From Prevotella sp. (GTDB lineage Bacteria > Bacteroidota > Bacteroidia > Bacteroidales > Bacteroidaceae): 64,000 nt of DNA. The notes below the pieces were generated by a model. That model saw only the letters and a list, made by a program, of their open reading frames with translations, had not been told where the DNA came from and did not search any database. Position numbers and translations under genes: made by a program. This document shows, one piece after another, positions 52,607 through 61,585 of the stretch; positions within the stretch are counted from its first letter, which is position 1, and the number at the start of each line of letters is the position of its first letter. Location of the stretch: the NCBI GenBank assembly GCA_017395215.1, contig JAFPVW010000128.1, positions 1 to 64,000 of the forward strand, read 5' to 3'.

Positions 52607-54829
52607 ATGGAAAAGAAGAATTACAAGCGAATAACCGTGACGTCCGCCCTACCCTACGCTAACGGCGGCGTACACATCGGACACCTGGCCGGCGTCTACG
52701 TGCCGGCCGACATATACGTGCGCTACCTCAGGCTGAAGAAGCGCGAAGTGTTGTTCATCGGCGGCAGCGACGAGCACGGCGTACCCATCACCGTCCGCGC
52801 CCGCAAGGAGGGCATCACACCGCAGGACGTGGTGGACCGCTACCACAAGATGATCAAGGACTCGTTCGAGGAGTTCGGCATCTCGTTCGACATCTACAGC
52901 CGCACCACCTCGGAGACGCACCATAAGTTTGCCGCCGACTGGTTCCGCAAGCTCTACGACGAGGGCAAGCTCGTGGAGGAGACCACCGAGCAGCTCTACG
53001 ACGAGGAGGCCAAGCAGTTTCTGGCCGACCGCTACGTCGTAGGCGAGTGCCCCCACTGCCACAACGAGGGTGCCTACGGCGACCAGTGCGAGAAGTGCGG
53101 CCGCGACCTCTCGCCGACGGAGCTGATTAACCCGCGCTCGACCATCAGCGGCTCGACGCCGGTGCTGAAGAAGACGAAGAACTGGTATCTGCCCCTGAAC
53201 GAGTATCAGGACTGGCTGCGCCAGTGGATTCTGGAGGAGCACAAGGAGTGGCGCCCCAACGTCTACGGCCAGTGCAAGTCGTGGCTCGACATGGACCTGC
53301 AGCCCCGCGCCATGACCCGCGACCTCGACTGGGGCATCCCCGTGCCCGTGGAGGGTGCCGAGGGCAAGGTGCTCTACGTCTGGTTTGACGCGCCCATCGG
53401 CTACGTCTCTAACACCGTCGAACTCTGCGCCAAGGAGCCCGAGAAGTGGGGCAACTGGGAAAAATGGTGGCAGGACGAGGACACCCGACTCATCCACTTC
53501 ATCGGCAAGGACAACATCGTGTTCCACTGCATCATCTTCCCCACGATGATGAAGGCTCACGGCAAGTACATCATGCCCGACAACGTGCCCGCCAACGAAT
53601 TCCTGAACCTGGAGAACGACAAGATTTCGACCTCAAGGAACTGGGCCGTCTGGCTGCACGAATACCTCGTCGACATGCCCGGCAAACAGGACGTGCTGCG
53701 CTACGTGCTGACCGCCAATGCACCGGAGACGAAGGACAACAACTTCACTTGGAAGGACTTCCAGGACCGCAACAACAACGAACTGGTGGCCGTCTACGGC
53801 AACTTTGTGAACCGCGCCCTGCAGCTGACGAAGAAATACTGGAACGGCGTCGTGCCTGCCTGCGGCGAGCTGACTGACGTCGACAAGGCCGCTCTTGAGG
53901 AGTTCAAGGACGTGAAGGACCGCGTGGAGCGTCTGCTGGAGCAGTTCAAGTTCCGCGATGCCCAGTTCGAGGCCATGAACCTGGCCCGTATCGGCAATAA
54001 GTACATCACCGACTGCGAACCGTGGAAGGTGTGGAAGAAAGCACCTGTAGCCCCCCCTTCAGCCCCCGAGGGGGCTACAAATGTCCTGAAGAGTAATGAA
54101 GCCCCCTCGGGGGCAGTAGGGGGGGCTTCGGGGCCAGAACGTGTAGCCACTATCCTGAACATCTGCCTGCAGCTGACGGCCAACCTCGCCATTGCCTTCG
54201 AGCCGTTCCTGCCCTTCTCGTCGAAGAAACTGCGCGAGATGCTGAACATCGACAGCTTCGAGTGGGAACAGCTCGGCTCGACCGACCTGCTGAACGCTGG
54301 TCACCAGCTTGGTGAACCCGCCCTGCTCTTCGAGAAGATAGAGGACGAGGTCATCCAGAAGCAGCTCGACAAGCTGGAAGCTATGAAAAAGGCCTCCCCA
54401 AGCCCCTCCAAAGGAGGGGATGTTAAGTCACACAATTCCGTTGCTTCTGGTAACCAAACACCCCCTCCTTCGGAGGGGCTTGGGGAGGCTTTCAAGCCAT
54501 ACGTTCCCTTCGAGGACTTCGAGAAGCTCGACATCCGCGTGGGCTTGGTAAAGGACTGCCAGAAGGTGAAGAAGTCGAAGAAGCTGCTGCAGTTCACCAT
54601 CGACGACGGCTCGGGCCAGGAGCGTACCATCTGCTCGGGCATCGCCGCCTTCTACGACAAGCCCGAGGAGCTCGTCGGCCACCGCATTCTCTTCGTGGCC
54701 AACTTTGCGCCGCGCAAGATGATGGGCATCGAGAGCCAGGGCATGATTCTCTCGGCCGTCGATGCCGACGAGAGCCTCAGCGTTGTAACCACTACGAAGG
54801 ACGTTAAGCCAGGAAGCCAAGTAGGGTGA
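52607..54829 (+). CDS. metG: Methionyl-tRNA synthetase with two in-frame inserts
   Basis: Charges tRNA-Met with methionine. It has a class I catalytic domain (HIGH at about 23-26; KISTS as the KMSKS variant), a zinc knuckle with two CxxC pairs (CPHC, CEKC), a helical anticodon-binding domain and a C-terminal tRNA-binding OB domain (from about 635). The length is 740 residues; usual Bacteroidetes MetRS is about 680. The excess is explained by two Pro/Ser/Gly-rich inserts at about residues 480-508 and 595-628, encoded by palindromic elements. The first lies within the anticodon-binding domain before RVATILN, the second in the linker to the OB domain. The stop overlaps the next start by 4 nt. 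Confidence 0.95.
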   Translation: MEKKNYKRITVTSALPYANGGVHIGHLAGVYVPADIYVRYLRLKKREVLFIGGSDEHGVPITVRARKEGITPQDVVDRYHKMIKDSFEEFGISFDIYSRTTSETHHKFAADWFRKLYDEGKLVEETTEQLYDEEAKQFLADRYVVGECPHCHNEGAYGDQCEKCGRDLSPTELINPRSTISGSTPVLKKTKNWYLPLNEYQDWLRQWILEEHKEWRPNVYGQCKSWLDMDLQPRAMTRDLDWGIPVPVEGAEGKVLYVWFDAPIGYVSNTVELCAKEPEKWGNWEKWWQDEDTRLIHFIGKDNIVFHCIIFPTMMKAHGKYIMPDNVPANEFLNLENDKISTSRNWAVWLHEYLVDMPGKQDVLRYVLTANAPETKDNNFTWKDFQDRNNNELVAVYGNFVNRALQLTKKYWNGVVPACGELTDVDKAALEEFKDVKDRVERLLEQFKFRDAQFEAMNLARIGNKYITDCEPWKVWKKAPVAPPSAPEGATNVLKSNEAPSGAVGGASGPERVATILNICLQLTANLAIAFEPFLPFSSKKLREMLNIDSFEWEQLGSTDLLNAGHQLGEPALLFEKIEDEVIQKQLDKLEAMKKASPSPSKGGDVKSHNSVASGNQTPPPSEGLGEAFKPYVPFEDFEKLDIRVGLVKDCQKVKKSKKLLQFTIDDGSGQERTICSGIAAFYDKPEELVGHRILFVANFAPRKMMGIESQGMILSAVDADESLSVVTTTKDVKPGSQVG
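54046..54129. repeat. Palindromic element 1 inside metG
   Basis: 24-nt arms at 54052-54075 and 54101-54124 match at 22 of 24 positions, and each arm is itself a GCCCCC/GGGGGC hairpin. A 25-nt spacer separates them. It is read in frame as a Pro/Ala/Gly-rich peptide. Confidence 0.85.
54392..54489. repeat. Palindromic element 2 inside metG
   Basis: 28-nt arms beginning GCCTCCCCAAGCCCCTCC match at 27 of 28 positions; each contains a CCCCTCC/GGAGGGG hairpin. A roughly 42-nt spacer separates them. The sequence is different from element 1 but the plan is the same, and it stays open in frame. Confidence 0.88.
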
Positions 54830-56334
54830 GAAGGTGGTGGCCATACGTCGTAGTGCTCATAGCGGCTGTATTGCTGGCGGTCTTTGAGGCCGACCTCCTA
54901 TACACCGCACAGGAGCAGAACCTGTTTCTCCATACGCCGCTGTTCTTCGAGCAGCAGATGGTGAGGGCGGGCGGACTGCTGACGTGGGCCGGCTGCTACC
55001 TGACGCAGTTCTTCTATTACCCCATGCTCGGGGCAGGTCTGCTGGGCCTGCTCTGGGCTTTTTTGTTATGGTTGCTTCAGCGCACGTTCCGGAGGACGGA
55101 GCCGTGGCCAGGACTGCTGCCAGTGGCCTGCCTGCTCATGACCATCACCACGCTCGGCTATTGGGTGTATTACCTGAAACTGCCCGGCGTCTTGTTCGAT
55201 GCTACCGTCGGTACCACCATCGCCGTCCTGATGGCGTGGGCTTACCGCTCGTTGCCCGCTTGTTACGGTCTGCGAACATTGTTCATCCCGCTATCGGCAT
55301 GTGTGGCCTATCCGCTTTTCGGCTTCTATGGTCTCTGGGGCGTGGCCTTGATGGGACTGCTGTCGTGGCGCACTAAGGGCAGTAGCCGCATAGCCGACAC
55401 CGTGCTGGCTCTGCTCGCCATCGTGGCTGTGCCGCTCATCTGCTACCACACCGTCTACCACGAGACGAACATCGCAAACATCTACTGGACGGCACTGCCC
55501 GTCTTCAGCTATAGCGACCACCGCTTCTTCGGCTATTACGTACCTTATATTATATTAGTAGCCACCATCGCCCTCTTCGCCTCCAAGGTAACTATTCCCC
55601 TCCCTCACAGGGAGGGGGCAGGAGTGGGTCTTCTGCTTGTTTTGGCCATCCTCGTTGCCGCGTTTTGGTACAAGGACGGCAACTTCCACCGCGAGCTGGC
55701 CATGAGCCGCTGCATCGACCGTCAGGACTGGAGCGGCGTGCTCAGCGAAGCCCGTAGAGCCAAGGAGCCGACGCGCGCCATCTGTCTGATGCGCAACCTC
55801 GCCCTGTTCCGCTTGGGGCAGACGGGCAACGAGATGAGTCTCTACCCGAACGGCTCGGCACGGCCCGACGCGCCTTTTCCCGTCCGCCTGGTGCATACCT
55901 ACGGCAAGCGGCTCTACTTGGAATATGGCATTCCCAACTACTGTTACCGCTGGTCGATGGAGGACGGCGTAGAGTACGGCTGGACCGTCGAGCGGCTGCG
56001 ACTGATGGTGCTCTGCTCGCTGGTGAACGGTGAGTTCACCGCTGCCCAGCATTACATCAACCTGCTGAAGAAGACCGACTTCCACGATTCGTGGGCACGC
56101 CGATACCAGGACCTGCTTTACCGCCCACCACTCATTGCCAACGACCCGGCACTGAAGCCCATCCTGCCGCTGCTGCGCAACGACAACTTCCTGACCAGCG
56201 ACCAGTCGCAGCTGGAGCACTTCCTGATAGAGCATATTCTGAGTACGCCGGGCAATACCCGTGAGCAGCAGGAGCTGGCGCACTTCACCATGCGTTACTA
56301 CCGTACTAACCGAAGCAAAATCATTGAGCCATGA
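54826..56334 (+). CDS. DUF6057-type membrane protein, second copy
   Basis: A 502-residue paralogue of the protein at 317-2146. It has the same N-terminal [19 protein letters not shown] block, about eight to nine membrane helices to residue 280, and a soluble C-terminal half. It starts with GTG overlapping the metG stop (GTGA). It is about 100 residues shorter than its paralogue. A short palindrome (55597-55617) encodes LPHREGAG between two helices. The next gene, a haem-motif PD40 lipoprotein, overlaps it by 4 nt, so the two probably work together. Confidence 0.8.
   Translation: MRRWWPYVVVLIAAVLLAVFEADLLYTAQEQNLFLHTPLFFEQQMVRAGGLLTWAGCYLTQFFYYPMLGAGLLGLLWAFLLWLLQRTFRRTEPWPGLLPVACLLMTITTLGYWVYYLKLPGVLFDATVGTTIAVLMAWAYRSLPACYGLRTLFIPLSACVAYPLFGFYGLWGVALMGLLSWRTKGSSRIADTVLALLAIVAVPLICYHTVYHETNIANIYWTALPVFSYSDHRFFGYYVPYIILVATIALFASKVTIPLPHREGAGVGLLLVLAILVAAFWYKDGNFHRELAMSRCIDRQDWSGVLSEARRAKEPTRAICLMRNLALFRLGQTGNEMSLYPNGSARPDAPFPVRLVHTYGKRLYLEYGIPNYCYRWSMEDGVEYGWTVERLRLMVLCSLVNGEFTAAQHYINLLKKTDFHDSWARRYQDLLYRPPLIANDPALKPILPLLRNDNFLTSDQSQLEHFLIEHILSTPGNTREQQELAHFTMRYYRTNRSKIIEP
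55597..55617. repeat. Short G/C palindrome inside the DUF6057 gene
   Basis: CCCCTCCCT and AGGGAGGGG around a 3-nt loop, followed by a GGGGCAGGAGTGGG-like stretch. It resembles the metG elements but is only one hairpin. Confidence 0.55.
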
Positions 56335-57782
56335 AGAACATACTCAGTCTGATAATCCTTGTGGCTCTGTTGGGAGCCTGTCGTCAGGCTCAGGTGCCGG
56401 CCGACTTCAAGCAGGTGAGGCGCGATGTGCCCATCTATCCCGACTATACGGGCGTGACCATTCCCGTGAACATCGCCCCACTGAACTTCGAGCTGCTGGC
56501 TCCAGCCGACAATGCCGTGACCCGTTTTACGGCGGGCAATCAGCAGCTGGTCTGCGGCGGCCTTAAGGTGCGCCCCGACATCGACCAATGGCGGGCACTG
56601 ACGGCGGCTGCCAGCGGCGACAGCATCACCGTCGAGGTGTTTGCCGAGCAGGACGGGCAGTGGGTGCGCTTTACACCTTATTATATATATGTGTCGCCCG
56701 ACAGCATCGATTCATACTTGAGCTACCGCATGATTTCGCCGTCATACGTCTCCTACGAGGAGCTGACCATCAACCAGCGCTGTCTTGAGACGTTCGACGA
56801 GCAGGTCATCGCCGACAACATGCTCTGTTCAACCGAGGCCGGCGGACAGTGTATCAACTGCCACAGCTACCAGCAGTGGAACCCCGACCGTATGCAGTTG
56901 CACGCCCGCCACGCCCATGGCGGAACTGTCATCGCCTACGACGGGCAAGTCTCAAAGAGCACTTCTCAGCCAACCCCAGTCTATCCGGCCTGGCATCCTT
57001 CGCTGAAGCTCATCGCCTACAGCACCAACAAGACGCTGCAGACGTTCCATACCGCCGACCTGAACAAGATTGAGGTGATTGATGCCGAGAGCGACCTGCT
57101 GCTCTACGATATTGATAAACACCAGATGACAGTTATCGAGCAGCAGCCCGACGAACTGGAGACATTCCCCTGCTGGTCGCCCGACGGCCGCTGGCTCTAC
57201 TTTGCCAGTGCCCATTTTGAATATCCCGCCGATACGGTCGACATGAGCGAGATAACCTTGCGGGCGCAGGAGGTGAAGTACAACCTATACCGTAAGTCGT
57301 TCAACCCCGATACCCGTGAGTTCGGCTCCCGTGAACTGGTGTTTGCCGCCGACACGATGGGCATGAGTGCCACCCTGCCGCGCCTGTCGCCTGACGGCCG
57401 CTTCCTGATGTTCACGATGGCCGCATGGGGCAACTTCCATATCTGGCACCGCGACGCCGACCTCTGGCTCATGGACCTGTCCCGTGAAGGGCGTATTCGC
57501 CCGCTGTCAGAACTGAACTCCGATGACACCGAGAGCTACCACTCCTGGTCGTCGAACGGCCGCTGGGTGGTCTTCTCATCGCGCCGCACCGACGGCATCT
57601 TCACCCGTCCGTTCTTCGCCCACATCGATGCAGACGGCCGCACCTCGAAGCCCTTCGAACTGCCGATGCAGGACCCCGACCGCCACCGCCAGCTGCTGAA
57701 GAGCTACAACGTGCCCGAACTGATGCGCGGCCCCGTTAAGCTGACGCCTCAGCAGATAGCTGATGTCCTGAAAGGGCTATGA
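56331..57782 (+). CDS. PD40/TolB-like lipoprotein with a CxxCH haem motif
   Basis: A 483-residue protein with a lipobox (LLGAC, Cys17). A beta-sandwich follows (about 30-125). A cytochrome-c-type haem motif CINCH lies at residues 174-178, with possible distal ligands just after it (Met188, His191, His194, His196). A WD40-like PD40/TolB propeller then covers about 205-450 (CWSPDGRWLYFASA, LSPDGRFLMF, WSSNGRWVVFSS). A covalently bound haem on a propeller lipoprotein suggests an electron-transfer or sensing role at the envelope. The family occurs next to DUF6057 proteins, as here. Confidence 0.82.
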   Translation: MKNILSLIILVALLGACRQAQVPADFKQVRRDVPIYPDYTGVTIPVNIAPLNFELLAPADNAVTRFTAGNQQLVCGGLKVRPDIDQWRALTAAASGDSITVEVFAEQDGQWVRFTPYYIYVSPDSIDSYLSYRMISPSYVSYEELTINQRCLETFDEQVIADNMLCSTEAGGQCINCHSYQQWNPDRMQLHARHAHGGTVIAYDGQVSKSTSQPTPVYPAWHPSLKLIAYSTNKTLQTFHTADLNKIEVIDAESDLLLYDIDKHQMTVIEQQPDELETFPCWSPDGRWLYFASAHFEYPADTVDMSEITLRAQEVKYNLYRKSFNPDTREFGSRELVFAADTMGMSATLPRLSPDGRFLMFTMAAWGNFHIWHRDADLWLMDLSREGRIRPLSELNSDDTESYHSWSSNGRWVVFSSRRTDGIFTRPFFAHIDADGRTSKPFELPMQDPDRHRQLLKSYNVPELMRGPVKLTPQQIADVLKGL

Positions 57783-58868
57783 ACGCCCGAACAGCCACTT
57801 CTTCAGGAAGGGACTGATGCGCAGAATGTTCGACGTGATGATAGAGAAACCGATGACCAGCAAGCCTAAAATGACAGACAATACGATGTCAAGAACGAAG
57901 TTATGCGGATAGCTCTTGAAGAAAACACCCACGCTGGGCAAGTCGGGCATAAAAAGGAAATGTATCAGATAGATGTCGAGCGTGCGTCGGCCAATGTACT
58001 GTAGCGAGGCGCCTATTGGTGAGAGCTTGGTTAAGTACTGCTTATAGTGGCGGAAATACATGAAGACAATGGTCAGCAGTCCGAATCTTGCCATTGTCAA
58101 TGGTATAATGGCCCACGTCATGCGCAACGTGCGCCACTTCAGGGCGTCGAGGGTTGCCAGGATGACAATCAGGATGAGAAGTGGGAAGAACCACTTGGAG
58201 TCCATCAGCCTCTGTGCCTTGTCCCAGTAACGGTGAACGATGTTGCCATAAAGGAAGAAGGGAAAGTATAGGAGCACCTGCACAAGGCTACTGTCCTGAA
58301 GGAAATAAAACAGGTCAGTCTTTGCCCCCTTATAACCCGCTGCCCATGAGAAATACTTGGGCTGGTAGTTCGTCTCATAGAAAAGGAGGGATATGATAAA
58401 TAGTAGTGTAATAGGAATCCACGACCTGACTTTAAGTTTGCTCTCGACATAGGAAAACAAGTAATATATAAGGAACATATAGAGCAGGGCAATGGTAAAC
58501 CAGTAGCCGCCCTTCGTCGGTGAATGGAAGTTTGTCTCTACGGCTGTAAGGAAATTCTTATTCAGAATAGCTGCAGCCAGGAAGAAAAAGACCACGGTAG
58601 GAATGATTTGTACACGCAGTTTCTTGCCGACGAGCGACCCTAAATTACGAAGATTCCACACCTGAGAAGCCTTGTACGCCAGGAATCCACTGACAAAGAA
58701 GAAGAGCGGCATGCGGAACAATACAAGGAATGGTATGGCCGACGAATGCTTCCACTCCTCGCCAAACCCCATGCCGGCTACATGATTGGCAACAACCATA
58801 ATCATGGTGAATCCGCGGAGGGCATCCAACCACTCCAAACGAGGCTTCTTTGTTGTAATAATATCCAT
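57777..58868 (-). CDS. Acyltransferase 3 family membrane protein
   Basis: A 363-residue protein with about ten membrane helices. LEWLDALRGFTMIMVVANHV near the N-terminus is the family hallmark, with the D-x-LRG and N-H residues. Related OafA/NolX-type enzymes O-acetylate or succinylate surface glycans; the acceptor is unknown. The 3' end overlaps the convergent PD40 gene by 6 bp. A 49-codon remnant of a paralogue ends at 63833. Confidence 0.88.
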   Translation of the reverse strand: MDIITTKKPRLEWLDALRGFTMIMVVANHVAGMGFGEEWKHSSAIPFLVLFRMPLFFFVSGFLAYKASQVWNLRNLGSLVGKKLRVQIIPTVVFFFLAAAILNKNFLTAVETNFHSPTKGGYWFTIALLYMFLIYYLFSYVESKLKVRSWIPITLLFIISLLFYETNYQPKYFSWAAGYKGAKTDLFYFLQDSSLVQVLLYFPFFLYGNIVHRYWDKAQRLMDSKWFFPLLILIVILATLDALKWRTLRMTWAIIPLTMARFGLLTIVFMYFRHYKQYLTKLSPIGASLQYIGRRTLDIYLIHFLFMPDLPSVGVFFKSYPHNFVLDIVLSVILGLLVIGFSIITSNILRISPFLKKWLFGRS

Positions 58869-58884
58869 GATCGTTGCAAATATA

Positions 58885-60489
58885 CTACATCCCCCACACC
58901 ATTATCGGATGTCCATTATATTCCCGCTGCTCATGCCAGATGCGTTCTTCCCATGATTTCTCGCCGGAGCGGTCGAAGATGATGAGGTGACCTTCGTCCA
59001 CAGAGCCGACGGTGTCCATATACTCCCATGTCTGGCACAGACCGTCGCTGATGGTCTTCTCCAGACTATCGCGCCTGATTTTCAGTTCCATCACGATGCG
59101 CTGCACGGGGCCTCCATAGCCGTCGGTCAAGGGCTTGCGGATGAGCAGGTCGGTGCGCTTGCGGCCTAAGCCGTACTCGCGGTCGATGTAACCGCCACCG
59201 TTTACGATGCGCTGCAGGAATGCCTGAAGGAGCAGCTGCGGGCCAGCCTCGGCATAGTCAAACTTGCCAATCCAGGAGTCGGCGTTCTGGCGGAAGAACT
59301 GCTGGAAGTCCAGGAGCAGCTTCTCCATGTTGATGCTGTTGTCGGCATTCTGATACCATTGCGGCTGCTGTAGCAGTTGTTGCTGGGTGCTGGCTGTCAG
59401 TTCACGGGGAATAATCTCACGGTATATGGCATTGGAAATGCGCAGCGGTTTGCCACGCTCCTTGGTTACAAGCCCCATGTCCTTGACATAAAGGATGTCC
59501 TCGTCGCCCATCTTCTCTTCGTCGGGTTCATCTTCGTTGGCCAGTATCGGCTCAATGACGCGCTTCACACGCGGCTCCTTCAGTTTGTCGATGAGGATGT
59601 CGATGTGGGTGTCGCGGCGGTAGATAATCTGCTCTTGGGCACGGTCAATCATTTCCGGAGTGATGACTACCGAGCGGTCGCGGTTCTCCCTGATTTCCAT
59701 CGTCACCTCGTAGCCCAGCGCATTTACCAGCCAAGGCTGCCCTTCGGTAGCTTTCCAAATCATGGGGAAGCAGGCCTCGTCGAACTGCTGACCCGTGGCT
59801 TTGGTGTGTTCCATATACAGGGTGTGTATCTCTTCCTTGGTAAAATTACCCAATCGCAATGACTTTGACTTGATGTTAAAGGCCGAGCCGCCGGTGACGA
59901 TGTCCTGATTGCTGAGCACGATGCGGTAGTCGCGAACGTCGCGGATGCCGCAGAGGATGATGCTGTTGGGAAAAGCCTGGGGGCGGCTGGCATAGCCGGA
60001 ACGAATCTGGCGGAGGACGCCTACCAGGGAGTCGCCAACCAAAGCATCAATCTCGTCAAGAATCAGTACAAATGGTTTGTGCAGCGAACTTGACAGCCTG
60101 GCCAGAAATGTGGAAAGGATGGCGTTGGGGTCTACGTTCTTCCGCACTTCACGACTGAGCTCTACTGGCCATTCTTCACCTATGATATAGCTGCACTCGC
60201 GAGCTATGACGTCGCAGGTGCCAGCAACTACGCTGGGCATGTTGTTGCGCGAGGCCTGGCCACCCTCCACGTTGGCATAGACGGCCACGTAGTCGCCTTG
60301 ACGGTTCAGATAGTCGCGTAAAGCCAGCATACAAGTGGTCTTGCCCGTCTGGCGGGGGGCATGCAGCACGAAATACTTTCGCTGACGTATCAGCATCATC
60401 ACGTCGTCAAGGTCGAATCGGCTTAGCGGGTCAACCTCATAATGAATGTCCGACTGGTTCGGACCTGCGGTATTGAAGAACTTTTCCAT
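58885..60489 (-). CDS. AAA_35-type ATPase with a nuclease-like C-terminus
   Basis: A 534-residue protein. The N-terminal P-loop domain has Walker A APRQTGKTT (about 45-53) and Walker B FVLILDEIDAL (about 142-152). A winged-helix-like middle follows. The C-terminal PD-(D/E)xK-like part contains GLGRKRTDLLI and QRIVMELKI. This is a common Bacteroidetes protein of unknown function, probably an NTPase linked to DNA or defence. It faces away from the HU-like gene across a 138-nt gap. Confidence 0.85.
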   Translation of the reverse strand: MEKFFNTAGPNQSDIHYEVDPLSRFDLDDVMMLIRQRKYFVLHAPRQTGKTTCMLALRDYLNRQGDYVAVYANVEGGQASRNNMPSVVAGTCDVIARECSYIIGEEWPVELSREVRKNVDPNAILSTFLARLSSSLHKPFVLILDEIDALVGDSLVGVLRQIRSGYASRPQAFPNSIILCGIRDVRDYRIVLSNQDIVTGGSAFNIKSKSLRLGNFTKEEIHTLYMEHTKATGQQFDEACFPMIWKATEGQPWLVNALGYEVTMEIRENRDRSVVITPEMIDRAQEQIIYRRDTHIDILIDKLKEPRVKRVIEPILANEDEPDEEKMGDEDILYVKDMGLVTKERGKPLRISNAIYREIIPRELTASTQQQLLQQPQWYQNADNSINMEKLLLDFQQFFRQNADSWIGKFDYAEAGPQLLLQAFLQRIVNGGGYIDREYGLGRKRTDLLIRKPLTDGYGGPVQRIVMELKIRRDSLEKTISDGLCQTWEYMDTVGSVDEGHLIIFDRSGEKSWEERIWHEQREYNGHPIMVWGM

Positions 60490-60564
60490 TGCTTAAGCAT
60501 TTAATCCGCTGCGAAGATACAACATTTTTCCTAAATAAGAAAATTTTTGTAAGTTTTCGTCTAT

Positions 60565-60572
60565 TATTTTTG
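60565..60572 (+). promoter_or_regulatory. -7 box of the HU-like gene
   Basis: TATTTTTG, 55 nt before the ATG at 60628. A second, weaker TACCTTTA is nearer. Confidence 0.45.
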
Positions 60573-60627
60573 CCTGTTCCATCTTTATTTCTTACCTTTA
60601 TGGCCTCAAATTATAATAAGGTACACT

Positions 60628-61251
60628 ATGCCAAGGAAAAAAGATGGAATGGTGTTCGAGGTGCATCCTACGCCGGTAAAGGGTAAGGACGGGAGGAACA
60701 TCGTGTATGTGAGGCCGGCAGCAGGGAAGAAACTGTCGATGAAGGCACTGGAGGACTACTGCGACAAGTTCTACGGCATTCGGTTCGGCGAGCTGTCGAG
60801 GGCGATGGATGTGTTTATGCGGGCTGCAGCCGAGCTGATGGCTCAGGGGTACCGCATCGACACGCCTATCGGGTCGTTTGCTCCGAGGTTGAAGCTGGTG
60901 CGCGAGGTAACCGATGCCGACGAGGTGAAGGCTCGCGACGTGAGGTTCGACGGCGTGGAGTATAATCCTGGCAAGCGCTGGAATGAGCAACTGGAGAAAT
61001 GGTCGGACGGCTTCCGCCCCGCCAACAACCCTGATACACAGCGGCTGATGGCCGACCGCGAGCTGATGGAACACCTGCTGCAGGAGTGTCTTACACGATT
61101 TAAAGGCTATGTCACCGTCGGCATCTTTGCCCGCCAGTCGGGTCTCACTTACTACTCAGCCCGCAAGCAGTTGGAGCTGTGGACGAAAGGCGACAACCCG
61201 CGACTATTGAAAACTCGGCGTGGGCATGAATACATCTATACTGAAATCTGA
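60628..61251 (+). CDS. HU-like DNA-binding domain protein
   Basis: A 207-residue protein. The N-terminal half (about 1-125) resembles the HU-like HIG domain of Bacteroidetes (VYVRPAAGKKLSMKALEDYC, then a conserved TPIGSFAPRLKL). The C-terminal half is a helical, winged-helix-like segment (FARQSGLTYYSARKQLELW). It probably binds DNA as a dimer. It is followed by the iteron region and the VapE-type gene on the same strand, a pairing seen in Bacteroidales genomes (from memory). Confidence 0.8.
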   Translation: MPRKKDGMVFEVHPTPVKGKDGRNIVYVRPAAGKKLSMKALEDYCDKFYGIRFGELSRAMDVFMRAAAELMAQGYRIDTPIGSFAPRLKLVREVTDADEVKARDVRFDGVEYNPGKRWNEQLEKWSDGFRPANNPDTQRLMADRELMEHLLQECLTRFKGYVTVGIFARQSGLTYYSARKQLELWTKGDNPRLLKTRRGHEYIYTEI

Positions 61252-61387
61252 AAACATGAAACTATGCAATGATTGCTATAGTATGTTTAATTTATTGATA
61301 ACCAATAGTTTATCTGTTGTGTATAAGTTACAGACCACACTATTAACCTGCTATTAACCTTCTACTTTGCATTTTATTTTGGCTATT

Positions 61388-61453
61388 GGCGTAAGGTGTT
61401 TTGCGTATAGCCGCAAGACGTTTTGCGTATAGGTGCAAACGTTTTTAAGGCCG
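61388..61453 (+). repeat. 22-bp iterons upstream of the VapE-type gene
   Basis: Two 22-bp units (61388-61409, 61410-61431) share the TTTTGCGTATA core; a third, degenerate unit follows (61432-61453). A CTATTAACCT direct repeat lies just before (61340-61349, 61351-61360). The surroundings are A+T-rich. The rest of the 334-nt gap (61252-61585) holds only these repeats and the promoter. Confidence 0.65.
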
Positions 61454-61525
61454 GTTTAGCACCAATGTATAGGCCACTTAGCACTATAATGGGCGTGCCT
61501 TTATACAAATAACCCGTCAGTTTTC

Positions 61526-61556
61526 TTGCTTATTCCAATATATTTTCGTATATTTG
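61526..61556 (+). promoter_or_regulatory. Promoter of the VapE-type gene
   Basis: TTG at 61526-61528, a 20-nt spacer and TATATTTG at 61549-61556. Confidence 0.75.
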
Positions 61557-61585
61557 CAGCATCATTGAAAAGATTATACAAGCTT

